Shown piece by piece: positions 1 through 9,158 of a stretch of 64,000 bases of DNA (positions are counted from its first letter, which is position 1; each line of letters starts with the position of its first letter). Below the pieces are notes generated by a model. It was given only the letters and a program-made list of their open reading frames with translations. It was not told the origin of the DNA and did not search any database. The position numbers and the translations under genes were made by a program. Location of the stretch: NCBI RefSeq assembly GCF_003160695.1, contig NZ_QGDD01000008.1, forward strand, positions 62,001 through 126,000. The letters are read 5' to 3'. This stretch comes from Nocardioides silvaticus. GTDB taxonomy: Bacteria > Actinomycetota > Actinomycetes > Propionibacteriales > Nocardioidaceae.

Positions 1-651
1 CGCCTCGCGGACGTGGCGCGGATCGGCCGCCTCGACGACCGGCCAGTCCCCGGAGAGGAGCGCCCCGAGGAGCGTGAGCGTCTCGGGGGCGGGGCTGGCG
101 GAGCCGGGGATCCGGCAGGTCGCGCAGAGCACGCCGCCCATCGACGGGTTGAACCACCGGTGCGGCCCCTCGCGGCCGCAGTGCGCGCAGTCGGAGCAGG
201 ACGGGGCGTAGCCGGCGACGGCGAGCGAGCGCAGCAGGTAGGAGTCGAGCACGTGCCCGGCCGCCCGCTCCCCCGACGCCATCGCGCGCAGTGCGCCGAG
301 CAGCAGCAGGAACTGCTGGACGGCAGGCTCCCGCTCCTCCACCACCAGCCGCTCGGCGGTCTCCAGCATCGCCGTGCCGGCGGTGTAGCACTGATAGTCG
401 GCGCCGAGCGGTGCGGCGTACGACCCGTGCGCCTCGGCCTGCGTGATCGTGTCGAGGTTGCGCCCCACGGCGAGCTGCAGGTCGACGTGCGTGAACGGCT
501 CGAGCCGCGAGCCGAACTTGGACGTCGTGCGGCGCACGCCCTTCGCGACGGCGCGCACCAGCCCGTGCTGACGGGTCAGCAGGGTGATGATGCGGTCGGC
601 CTCACCCAGCTTGCGGGTGCGGAGCACGATCGCCTCGTCGCGGTAGAGCAC
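1..651 (-). CDS. recO: DNA repair protein RecO, C-terminus cut by window edge
   Basis: RecO helps RecR load RecA onto SSB-coated single-stranded DNA in recombinational repair. The reverse strand gives an N-terminal OB-fold beginning VLYRDEAIVLRTRKLGEADR, typical of RecO, followed by two CxxC pairs (CSDCAHC and CATC) that form the usual zinc site. About 217 residues are visible; the family runs to 240-260, so only the tail is missing beyond base 1. I placed the start at GTG 651 because that frame alone gives the conserved LYRDEAIVL segment; no start in this frame lies just upstream. The next gene on the same strand is an unrelated alpha/beta hydrolase 26 bp upstream. Identification is firm; the exact start is less so. 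Confidence 0.9.
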   Translation of the reverse strand, partial: MLYRDEAIVLRTRKLGEADRIITLLTRQHGLVRAVAKGVRRTTSKFGSRLEPFTHVDLQLAVGRNLDTITQAEAHGSYAAPLGADYQCYTAGTAMLETAERLVVEEREPAVQQFLLLLGALRAMASGERAAGHVLDSYLLRSLAVAGYAPSCSDCAHCGREGPHRWFNPSMGGVLCATCRIPGSASPAPETLTLLGALLSGDWPVVEAADPRHVREA

Positions 652-677
652 CCGCCCATTCTGCCGCCCACCACCGA

Positions 678-1547
678 CTAGTTCGCGGTACGCCGTGTGC
701 GCCGCGCCGGGCGCCAGCAGTCGAGCACGAACTTCGTGGCCGCCAGGTCGAGCCGCTCGGGCGAACGGCGCCACTCCAGGATCGACGTGGCCTTCACGAA
801 CGTCGTGTTCGGGAGCTCGCTCGCGACCATCTCCGCGTCCGACGCGGGGTGCAGCGGGTCGCGCGGGTGGCCGACGACCAGGGTCGGCGCCTGGATCCGG
901 CGGCGCTCCGAGGCCGGCGGCGCCACCCGGCCGAAGAACAGCCCGTGGACGTACGCCGCCAGCGGGCCCGGCTTGTGGTCGAGCGTGTCGAGGCCGATCC
1001 CGATCCACCACGGCACGACGCCGCGCGGCACCCGCCGGGTCACGAACCGCAGCCCGGAGAACGCGAACGGGAACACCCGGGCACCCAGGAGGAGGGGCGC
1101 GAACGACACGATGGCGACCTCGAGCGCGTTGTCGAGCACCGGCATCTCCACGATCAGGCCACGCACCCGCTCCGGGGCGATCGCCGCCACCTCGAGCGCG
1201 ACGTTGGCCCCGAGCGACGTACCCCCGATGACCGCCTGCCCCGCACCCAGCTCGTCGAGCAGCGCGACCACCTGCCGCGCGAACGACGTCACCGAGTAGG
1301 CGAACGGGTCGTCCGGCTTGTCCGACCTGCCGTGCCCGAGGAAGTCGAGCGTGACCACGTGGGCACCGTTGGCCGCAAGGGTCCGCGCGAGGTGGTCGTG
1401 CATCCGCCGCGGGATCAGCAGGCCGGGCAGCAGCACCACCCAGGCGTCGCCGGTGCCGTACTCGGTGTACTCCAGGCGGTCACGACCGCCGTCGGTCTCC
1501 AGGAAGAACTGGCCGACCCGCTCGGAGGCGAGGTGTCGTTCGCTCAC
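678..1547 (-). CDS. alpha/beta hydrolase
   Basis: A 289-residue alpha/beta hydrolase of unknown substrate. The nucleophile elbow is GGTSLG (about residue 109), the oxyanion region is near LLPGLL, and the segment VVTLDFLGHGRSDKP is typical of the fold. A cap region with hydrophobic stretches (about residues 145-200) could suggest a lipid-like substrate. A candidate acid lies in HPRDPLHP, but the usual late catalytic His is not clear: the C-terminus reads SILEWRRSPERLD without the expected H-x-x motif, so the triad is uncertain. The GTG start at 1547 follows GGAGGG directly. It lies between leuA and recO with no obvious link to either. Confidence 0.85.
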   Translation of the reverse strand: MSERHLASERVGQFFLETDGGRDRLEYTEYGTGDAWVVLLPGLLIPRRMHDHLARTLAANGAHVVTLDFLGHGRSDKPDDPFAYSVTSFARQVVALLDELGAGQAVIGGTSLGANVALEVAAIAPERVRGLIVEMPVLDNALEVAIVSFAPLLLGARVFPFAFSGLRFVTRRVPRGVVPWWIGIGLDTLDHKPGPLAAYVHGLFFGRVAPPASERRRIQAPTLVVGHPRDPLHPASDAEMVASELPNTTFVKATSILEWRRSPERLDLAATKFVLDCWRPARRTRRTAN

Positions 1548-1568
1548 CCCTCCATCCTGACAGGCGCC

Positions 1569-3302
<1,734 letters not shown>

Positions 3303-3350
3303 TTACCTCGATGATCGGCGAACGATGGGCGCCGGTCGCGCACGAACACT

Positions 3351-3390
3351 CCGCAGCGAGGGGGTCCGGCAGATTCAGACCTCGCTGCGG
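3351..3390 (-). promoter_or_regulatory. leuA leader hairpin (attenuator candidate)
   Basis: A perfect 11-bp inverted repeat (CCGCAGCGAGG at 3380-3390 read on the minus strand, pairing with 3351-3361) leaves an 18-nt loop. Its 5' arm lies inside the last codons of the leucine leader peptide, so ribosome position would decide whether it forms. A ribosome stalled on the Leu codons would mask the arm; a ribosome that finishes and releases would let it fold. No U-run follows, so whether it terminates transcription or acts otherwise is open. Confidence 0.75.
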
Positions 3391-3416
3391 CAACCAAGAA
3401 GAAGCGCGCGCATCAT
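3375..3416 (-). CDS. leuL: leucine leader peptide of leuA
   Basis: A 13-codon ORF, MMRALLLGCRSEV, reads three consecutive CTT codons, a rare Leu codon at this GC content, and ends 75 bp before leuA. The order of leader peptide, hairpin and leuA is that of ribosome-mediated attenuation. A TAATCT -10 box at 3427-3432 puts the transcript start about 3 nt before the ATG, and no Shine-Dalgarno is visible, so the leader is probably translated leaderless. That such leaders control leuA in actinobacteria is established knowledge; its use here is inferred. Confidence 0.8.
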   Translation of the reverse strand: MMRALLLGCRSEV

Positions 3417-3426
3417 GACGGGAGCC

Positions 3427-3432
3427 AGATTA
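3427..3432 (-). promoter_or_regulatory. leuA -10 box
   Basis: TAATCT on the minus strand, 10 nt upstream of the leader-peptide ATG. A weak -35 candidate (GTCGAT) lies 18 nt further upstream. The position fits a transcript starting at about 3420. Confidence 0.5.
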
Positions 3433-3467
3433 GCATCCGCCCGACCACCTATCGACGGGAACCATTC

Positions 3468-4823
3468 TTGAACACCTCTCGGGTACGTCGGACCTGCGGC
3501 GTCGTGATCGTGACCACCGCACTCGCCGTCACTGCGGCTCTCGCCGCGCTGCAACCGTCGGCTGGGGCAGACGCACGTACTTCGCTGCGACTGGACGGCT
3601 TCTTCGATCTCGCGGTGGACGAGGCCCATGGCCACGTATACGTCAGCCAGGACAGGGGCTCCAGCGAGCTGGTCGTCCTCGACCTGAAGGGCGAGCCGGT
3701 CGGTGTCATCGCCGGCATGGGTGGAGCCCGCGGACTCGTGCTCTCCGAGGACGCCACCCGCTTGTACGTCGGGCTGTCGGACGACCACGCCATCGCCGAG
3801 ATCGACACGTCCACCCTCGAGGTCGTCGCCGAGCATCCGTTGCCGAGCTGGACAACCGGCTCGCAGACGATGCCCTCGTGCCCGCAGGACCTGGTTCGCG
3901 TGGGCAGACTTGTGGTCTTCGGCGATTACTGTCCCAACAAGTTCAGCGCGATCAGGATCTTCGACCCAGCTACCGCGGACGTGCCCGTGACCCATCCCGG
4001 ATCCGGGAGCGGCCGACTCGTGTTCTCCGCTGCGCACGGGATCCTGGTCGCGTTGATCGGCGGATACGACATCTCGTCCTTCGACGTCGAGGCGGATCCT
4101 GTTGCCATCGTCGACCGTGGCGACACTTCCGTCCTCAACCAGACCACGGACCTCGCAGTGATCCCCGGCACCGACCGGTTGGTCGTCGAATCCGGGCTGG
4201 TGCTCGACATGCGCGACCTCTCCGTCGTCGGCGCGTACGACGGAAGCCCGGTGAACGCACCGACCCAGCCAGAGCCCGAGACCGTCGTCGCACGCGAGGA
4301 CGGCGTGGTGGCGTTCGGACTCCACCGCTACTCGCCGGCAGGGGACGTCCGGGTCTACTCGACGACAACGCACCTCATGCGCGACCACGCGTTCGTGAGC
4401 ACCGACGACCCGATCTTCCAGGACGAGGAGCTGAGCTTCCGCCGGCGATCCCTCGAGTTCGGCGAGGAAGTGCTCTACGGGATCGAGTTCGCCGATCGGG
4501 GCTCCGAGGCTCGCTTCTGGGCCATCCGGCCGCGAGAGGACACGGTCCTCCGCGTCACCACCCGGAAGAAGCGCTATGCCCGTGGCGAGAGGGTGACGGT
4601 CGACGTTCGGGCCGCGGGCCCCCTCCAGTCACGCCGCGGCATCGCCTGGATCGAGCGATGGGACCGCAATGACCAAGTCAGCGGCCGAGTTCCCTACCGG
4701 CTCGATCGGAGCGGTCACGCAGTGGTTCGGTTCGCGCTCCGTGTGAAGTCGACCATCCACGTCACCCTGAACGACGGCGGCGATCTCGTCGTCAGCGCCA
4801 AGATCATCGGATTCCGGCGCTAG
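3468..4823 (+). CDS. secreted beta-propeller-like protein of unknown function
   Basis: A 451-residue exported protein. An Arg-rich N-terminus followed by a hydrophobic stretch (about residues 11-30) and a polar Ala-Gly-Ala region looks like a Sec signal peptide. The mature part begins with YncE/SMP-30-like propeller blades, for example LAVDEAHGHVYVSQ, LVLSEDATRLYVGLSD and IAEIDTSTLEVV. The last 100 residues look like an Ig-type beta-sandwich starting at RGERVTVDVRA. The start is TTG 3468, preceded by GACGGGAA; no better start precedes the signal peptide. It is divergent from leuA. The codon mix is slightly less GC-extreme than its neighbours. Function cannot be named. Confidence 0.75.
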   Translation: MNTSRVRRTCGVVIVTTALAVTAALAALQPSAGADARTSLRLDGFFDLAVDEAHGHVYVSQDRGSSELVVLDLKGEPVGVIAGMGGARGLVLSEDATRLYVGLSDDHAIAEIDTSTLEVVAEHPLPSWTTGSQTMPSCPQDLVRVGRLVVFGDYCPNKFSAIRIFDPATADVPVTHPGSGSGRLVFSAAHGILVALIGGYDISSFDVEADPVAIVDRGDTSVLNQTTDLAVIPGTDRLVVESGLVLDMRDLSVVGAYDGSPVNAPTQPEPETVVAREDGVVAFGLHRYSPAGDVRVYSTTTHLMRDHAFVSTDDPIFQDEELSFRRRSLEFGEEVLYGIEFADRGSEARFWAIRPREDTVLRVTTRKKRYARGERVTVDVRAAGPLQSRRGIAWIERWDRNDQVSGRVPYRLDRSGHAVVRFALRVKSTIHVTLNDGGDLVVSAKIIGFRR

Positions 4824-4854
4824 CCGTGCCGGCGAGCCGGGTAGCGTTCCGCGG

Positions 4855-5346
4855 ATGGCCCGACTTCTCGTCGTCCACCACTCCCCTACCCGCTCGACCC
4901 AGGCGCTGTTCGAGGCGGCGCTGAGCGGGGCAGGCGACGACGCGATCGAGGGGGTCGAGGTCGTCGTACGGTCGGCGCTGGAGGCGACCGCTGACGACGT
5001 GCTGGCGGCGGACGGCTACCTGCTGGGCTCGCCGGTGAACTTCGGCTACATGAGCGGGGCTCTCAAGCACTTCTTCGACAGCACCTTCCTCGCCGTCGGC
5101 GGGGCGCTCGATCCCGGCGGCGGGGCCGGCGAGTCGGAGGGTCAGACGAAGGGGCGGCCCTACGGTCTCTGGATGCACGGTCGCTACGACCTCACCGGCG
5201 GGGTGCGGGCGGTGCAGTCGATCGTGGGTGCGCTCGGCTGGAAGCAGTCGTACGACGTGCTCGCCCTGCTCGGGGACGTCACTCCCGAGGACGAGTCGGC
5301 GGCGTACGAGCTGGGCGCTACGATCGCGGCACTGCTCAGCACCTGA
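4855..5346 (+). CDS. flavodoxin-like NAD(P)H-dependent reductase family protein
   Basis: A 163-residue flavodoxin-fold protein. It opens with LLVVHHSPTRSTQALFEAAL, matching the phosphate-binding first strand and loop of NAD(P)H-dependent FMN reductases or flavodoxins. The second FMN contact is GSPVNFGYMSGALKHFFDST, a signature of that superfamily. Substrate and partner are unknown. The start is ATG 4855: TAGCGT at 4842-4847 lies 7 nt before it with no Shine-Dalgarno, so the mRNA is probably leaderless. The septum-formation lipoprotein gene follows 34 bp later on the same strand. Confidence 0.82.
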   Translation: MARLLVVHHSPTRSTQALFEAALSGAGDDAIEGVEVVVRSALEATADDVLAADGYLLGSPVNFGYMSGALKHFFDSTFLAVGGALDPGGGAGESEGQTKGRPYGLWMHGRYDLTGGVRAVQSIVGALGWKQSYDVLALLGDVTPEDESAAYELGATIAALLST

Positions 5347-5380
5347 CGGACATCGGACCAGACCAGCGAGGGAGACGGCG

Positions 5381-6190
5381 ATGAGGCACGCCCGCGCTCT
5401 CGTTGCCGTGCTCGGCCTTCTCCTCGTGATGTCCGCGCTGGTCGCCTGCTCCTCGGAGCCGCAGGGCGAGAACGTCGACCCCGACCAGGTCGACTCCACC
5501 GCCCTCCCCGAGCTCGGCGTCTGCCGCATGCTGACCCCCGCCGACGTCGAGCTGCCGGCCAACGCCACCAGCACCGTCGACTGCAAGGAGAAGCACACCG
5601 CCGAGACGTTCGCGGTGGGCGAGCTCCCCGCCGAGTTCGACGACGTCGACTACGACGACTCCAAGCTCGGCGAGTACGCCTACCGGACCTGCATGAAGAA
5701 GTACGCGAAGTTCCTCGGCGCCGACGAGAGCCTGGTGCTGCGGACGATCGTGAGCTGGGCGTGGTTCCGGCCGTCGGAGAAGGCGTGGGACGACGGCGCC
5801 CGCTGGTACCGCTGCGACGTCGTGGGCGGCAACGCATCGAGTGAGGAGTACCGGCCGCTGCCCCAGACGGCGAAGGGCCTCCTCCTCGGTCGTCCCGACG
5901 ACCGCTGGCTGGTCTGCGCGACCGGGGAGACGGTTGCTGAGGGTGAGAAGGTGCCCTGCGCCCAGGACCACCAGTGGCGTGCAGCCACCACGATCAAGGT
6001 CGGCGAGCCCAAGGACGAGTATCCCGGCGACGAGGTGGTCGCGAGCCGCACCAAGGCGTTCTGCGCCGAGTCGATCAAGGCGTGGCTGAACTACCCGGCG
6101 CGCTTCGAGTACGCGTTCACCCACTTCCACGAGGCCGAGTGGCAGGCCGGCATCCGGCGGTCGGTGTGCTGGGCGAAGACGCGTGACTGA
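5381..6190 (+). CDS. septum-formation family lipoprotein
   Basis: A 269-residue lipoprotein with a signal peptide ending in the lipobox LVAC (Cys near residue 23). The rest matches the Septum_form family: CKEKHTAETFAVG, WFRPSEKAWDDGARWYRCDV and a second half with CAQDHQWRAATT. Paired cysteines suggest disulfides outside the membrane. The family name comes from a proposed role in division septum formation; the molecular function is unproven. The start is ATG 5381, preceded by GCGAGGGAGA. Its stop overlaps the start of a paralogue by 8 nt, so the two are translated together. Confidence 0.85.
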   Translation: MRHARALVAVLGLLLVMSALVACSSEPQGENVDPDQVDSTALPELGVCRMLTPADVELPANATSTVDCKEKHTAETFAVGELPAEFDDVDYDDSKLGEYAYRTCMKKYAKFLGADESLVLRTIVSWAWFRPSEKAWDDGARWYRCDVVGGNASSEEYRPLPQTAKGLLLGRPDDRWLVCATGETVAEGEKVPCAQDHQWRAATTIKVGEPKDEYPGDEVVASRTKAFCAESIKAWLNYPARFEYAFTHFHEAEWQAGIRRSVCWAKTRD

Positions 6191-7037
6191 TCGCGGCGTA
6201 CGACGCCGCGCGGCGCCGTACCTCCTGGCGACGGGTCTCGCCGTCACCTTCCTCGCAGGATGCTCCGGCGGCGGTGACGACGACCAACCGGCCGAGACGG
6301 GGACCTCCACGGCGGCCCCGACTTCGCCGCCCACCGCGGCGCCGCCGCCCGCGGCGCCGAAGGACGGTGCCTGCTACGCGCTCAGCTTCCGGCAGGCGCT
6401 CGCACCCACGAACTCCTCGAAGCCCACGGCCTGCAAGGGGCGCCACACCTCCGAGACGTACGCCGTCGGCGTGCTCGACACCGTCGTCCAGGGTCATCTG
6501 GTGGCCGTCGACTCCCAGCACGTCCAGGCCCAGGTCGCCGAAGCGTGTCCCGCCGCCCTCGCCGACTTCCTCGGCGGCGACCAGGCCGACCTGCGGCTCA
6601 GCATGATCCGCCCGGTGTGGTTCACCCCGAGCCTCGCCCAGTCCGATCGCGGCGCCGAGTGGTACCGCTGCGACGTCGTCGTCGTGGCAGGCGACGAGGT
6701 GCTCGCCGAGCCGGACACGAGCCTCGAGGGCGCGCTCGACGACGACGCCGTCCGCGACCGCTACGCCATGTGCGGCACTGCCGCCCCCGACGCCGAGGAC
6801 TTCGAACGCGTCATCTGCTCCGCGGACCACTCCTGGCGTGCCATCCGTGTCGTCCCCTATGACCCGGGCGAGTACCCCGGCGTCGCCGCCGCCAAGGATG
6901 CCCTCGAGACCCCCTGCTCCGACGCCGGGCTCGACGTCGCCGACGACCCGCTGGACTACCGCTGGGGCTACGAGTACCCCACGAAGGAGCAGTGGGAGAT
7001 GGGCCAGACCTGGGGTCTCTGCTGGGCCCCCGACTAA
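6183..7037 (+). CDS. septum-formation family lipoprotein, second paralogue
   Basis: A 284-residue paralogue of the preceding lipoprotein. It has a signal peptide with lipobox LAGC, a Thr/Pro/Ala-rich linker (about residues 38-60), then the same landmarks: CKGRHTSETYAVG, VWFTPSLAQSDRGAEWYRCD and CSADHSWRA. The GTG start at 6183 overlaps the upstream gene, indicating coupled translation and a tandem duplication. It likely sits on the outer face of the membrane. The 32-bp repeat arrays begin 4 bp after its stop codon. Confidence 0.85.
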   Translation: MTDRGVRRRAAPYLLATGLAVTFLAGCSGGGDDDQPAETGTSTAAPTSPPTAAPPPAAPKDGACYALSFRQALAPTNSSKPTACKGRHTSETYAVGVLDTVVQGHLVAVDSQHVQAQVAEACPAALADFLGGDQADLRLSMIRPVWFTPSLAQSDRGAEWYRCDVVVVAGDEVLAEPDTSLEGALDDDAVRDRYAMCGTAAPDAEDFERVICSADHSWRAIRVVPYDPGEYPGVAAAKDALETPCSDAGLDVADDPLDYRWGYEYPTKEQWEMGQTWGLCWAPD

Positions 7038-7040
7038 CGG

Positions 7041-7295
7041 CCGACCCGTCGCAAACTCACGCCTCAGAGTCGCCGACCCGTCGCAAACTCACGCCCCAGA
7101 GTCGCCGACCCGTCGCAAACTCACGCCCCAGAGTCGCCGACCCGTCGCGAAGTACGCGACGGGTCGAGGCCATTCGCGTGGAAGTTTGCGACGGGTCGGC
7201 GGTGTCCGCGTGCGAGTTTGCGACGGGTCGAGGCCAACTGCGTGCGAGTTTGCGACGGGTCGGCGGTGTCCGCGTGCGAGTTTGCGACGGGTCGG
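7041..7295 (+). repeat. two facing arrays of a 32-bp tandem repeat
   Basis: Four copies begin exactly 32 bp apart at 7041, 7073, 7105 and 7137, with the core CGACCCGTCGCAAACTCACG; the fourth is diverged after CCGACCCGTCGC. Four copies of the reverse complement then begin at 7176, 7208, 7240 and 7272, again exactly 32 bp apart. Inter-core stretches are about 8-10 nt and nearly identical within each arm, e.g. CCAGAGTCG. The block fills the gap between convergent genes (lipoprotein and era). A strong single-strand fold or bidirectional terminator role is plausible. Confidence 0.95.
7138..7166. terminator. 12-bp perfect hairpin at the centre of the 32-bp arrays
   Basis: CGACCCGTCGCG at 7138-7149 pairs perfectly with 7155-7166 around a 5-nt loop. 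It marks the point where the repeat switches orientation. It has no T-run, but lies between converging transcription units and could stop or shield RNA from either side. Confidence 0.6.
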
Positions 7296-7301
7296 CGGGG
7301 G

Positions 7302-8336
7302 TCAGAAGCCGAGCTTGCGGAGCTGGCGGGGGTCCCGCTGCCAGTCCTTGGCGACCTTGACGTGGAGGTCGAGGTAGACGGGGGTGCCGAGGAGGGCTTC
7401 GATCTGCTTGCGGGCGACCGAGCCGACCTGGCGGAGGCGGGTGCCCTTCTTGCCGATGACGATGCCCTTCTGGGAGTCGCGCTCGACGTACAGGTTGGCG
7501 TAGATGTCGAGGAGCGGCTTGTCGTCGGGGCGGCCGTCGCGCAGGCCCATCTCCTCGACGACGACGGCGATCGAGTGCGGGAGCTCGTCGTGGACGCCGT
7601 CGAGGGCGGCCTCGCGGATCAGCTCGGCCGCGAGGACCTCCTCGGGGGCGTCGGTGAGGTCGCCGTCGGGGTAGAGCGCGGGGCCCTCGGGCATCCGGGC
7701 GACCAGGAGCTCGGCGAGCAGACCGACCTGGTCGCCTGCGACGGCGGAGACGGGGACGATCTCGGCCCAGTCGGTGCCGGTCTCACGGCCGAGCTCGGCG
7801 ATGTCGAGGAGGTGGGCGGCGATCCGGTCGGGCTCGGCGAGGTCGGTCTTGGTGGCCACCGCGATCTTGGTCGTACGACGCACCTTGCCGAGCTCGTTCA
7901 CCAGGAACCGGTCGCCGGGGCCGATCTTCTCGTCGCTCGGGAAGCAGACGGCGACCACGTCGACCTCCGACCACGTGGCCATCACCAGGTCGTTGAGGCG
8001 CTCCCCTAGCAGGGTGCGCGGCTTGTGGAGTCCGGGGGTGTCGACGAGCACCAGCTGCCCGTCGGGGCGGTGCACGATGCCGCGGACGACGGTGCGGGTG
8101 GTCTGCGGCTTGTCGGAGGTGATGACGATCTTCTGTCCCACCAGGGCGTTGGTGAGCGTCGACTTGCCGGCGTTGGGACGGCCGACGAAGCAGGCGAACC
8201 CGCTGCGGAAGCCCTCCGACGCGGTGAACGTCGCCGGAGCCGGCGCGGGCATCGCGCCGAAGTCCTCGTCGAAGTCCTCGTCGTCGAAGTCCTCGTCGTC
8301 GAAGTCCTCGGACTCGTGGTCGAACTCGCGGCTCAT
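7302..8336 (-). CDS. era: GTPase Era
   Basis: Era is an essential GTPase that binds the 3' end of 16S rRNA and assists 30S subunit assembly. G1 is GRPNAGKS (residues 52-59), G3 is DTPG, and G4 reads TKTD rather than NKxD. The C-terminal KH domain carries VIGKKGTRLRQVGS. The first 28 residues are an unusual acidic tract of DEDFD units, encoded by near-perfect 15-bp DNA repeats; an internal ATG (residue 29) would give a normal-length protein. I kept ATG 8336 because GGGACAGC precedes it and it overlaps the upstream gene's stop as ATGA. The position near recO, ybeY and phoH is the usual actinobacterial order. Confidence 0.96.
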   Translation of the reverse strand: MSREFDHESEDFDDEDFDDEDFDEDFGAMPAPAPATFTASEGFRSGFACFVGRPNAGKSTLTNALVGQKIVITSDKPQTTRTVVRGIVHRPDGQLVLVDTPGLHKPRTLLGERLNDLVMATWSEVDVVAVCFPSDEKIGPGDRFLVNELGKVRRTTKIAVATKTDLAEPDRIAAHLLDIAELGRETGTDWAEIVPVSAVAGDQVGLLAELLVARMPEGPALYPDGDLTDAPEEVLAAELIREAALDGVHDELPHSIAVVVEEMGLRDGRPDDKPLLDIYANLYVERDSQKGIVIGKKGTRLRQVGSVARKQIEALLGTPVYLDLHVKVAKDWQRDPRQLRKLGF

Positions 8337-9136
8337 TGCTGTCCCTGTTCCTGGGCGGCCCGCGCGGAGTCGTAGTCGGCCCAGATCTCGTCGTCGGTCT
8401 TGCCGGCGGCCTTTCCGGCGCGCCAGATGGGGCCGGGGTCGACGGGGCGCGGCTGGCGGGCGGCGACGGCGCGCCAGTAGCCCATCACGTCGTACGCCGT
8501 CGACGGCAGCCTTCGCTCCCGCATCAGGTGCTTGCGGATCGCCCGCATCTGTGCGGACTCACCGGCCATCCAGAAGTAGCCGTCGCCCTCGGGCCAGTCG
8601 ATCCGCTCGACGATCTCCGCCAGCCGGCTCGACCTGTCCGGCCCGTCCAGCCCGATGAACGCCACGTCGGCGCCGCCGGGCAGGTAGTCGGCGAGCTGCT
8701 CGACGTCGCTGACCTCTGCCCACACCCGCGTCGGGACCGACCGCCCGTGGGTCTCCACGATCCGCGCCATCGCCGGCAGGGCGGTGAGGTCGCCGACGAG
8801 GAGCAGCCAGGCCGCGCCGTCGGGCATCGCGAACGATCCCTTCGGCTCGGTGATCGTCACCTGGTCGCCGACGCAGTCGCCCGAGGCCCACTCGGTGACC
8901 AGGCCGACCTCATGGACGACGACGTCGAGCACGAGCTCCCCGCCGGACCACGACCGCACCGTGTAGTAGCGGCTCTGGAACTGGCCGGGCACGACCAGTC
9001 CGACCCACTCGTCCGGGACGCCGGTCGAGGTGAACCCGGCCAGCCCGGGACCGCCCAGGGTCAGCCGCACCAGGTGTGGGGAGACCTGGTCGCGCCGGAG
9101 CACGTCGGCGACGTACTGCTCGGCGCGGGTGCTCAC
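8333..9136 (-). CDS. siderophore-interacting protein (FAD-binding ferric reductase family)
   Basis: A 267-residue ViuB/SIP-type flavoprotein that would release iron from ferric siderophores using NAD(P)H or ferredoxin. The FAD motif RYYTVRSW matches the RxYTxR signature, the phosphate-contacting segment is near PKGSFAMP, and the C-terminal NAD(P)H domain ends in a GYWR-type motif (DVMGYWR). No iron box is obvious upstream. The GTG start at 9136 lies 7 nt after TAGCCT (9144-9149) with no Shine-Dalgarno, implying a leaderless transcript starting after bfaB. Its stop overlaps the era start by 4 nt. Confidence 0.9.
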   Translation of the reverse strand: MSTRAEQYVADVLRRDQVSPHLVRLTLGGPGLAGFTSTGVPDEWVGLVVPGQFQSRYYTVRSWSGGELVLDVVVHEVGLVTEWASGDCVGDQVTITEPKGSFAMPDGAAWLLLVGDLTALPAMARIVETHGRSVPTRVWAEVSDVEQLADYLPGGADVAFIGLDGPDRSSRLAEIVERIDWPEGDGYFWMAGESAQMRAIRKHLMRERRLPSTAYDVMGYWRAVAARQPRPVDPGPIWRAGKAAGKTDDEIWADYDSARAAQEQGQQ

Positions 9137-9158
9137 CCGCCCAAGGCTATCGAGTGCC

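Noticed and set aside
7041..7295. CRISPR array
   Set aside because: Intervals between cores are only about 8-10 nt and nearly identical within each arm, the array reverses orientation, and no cas gene is present.
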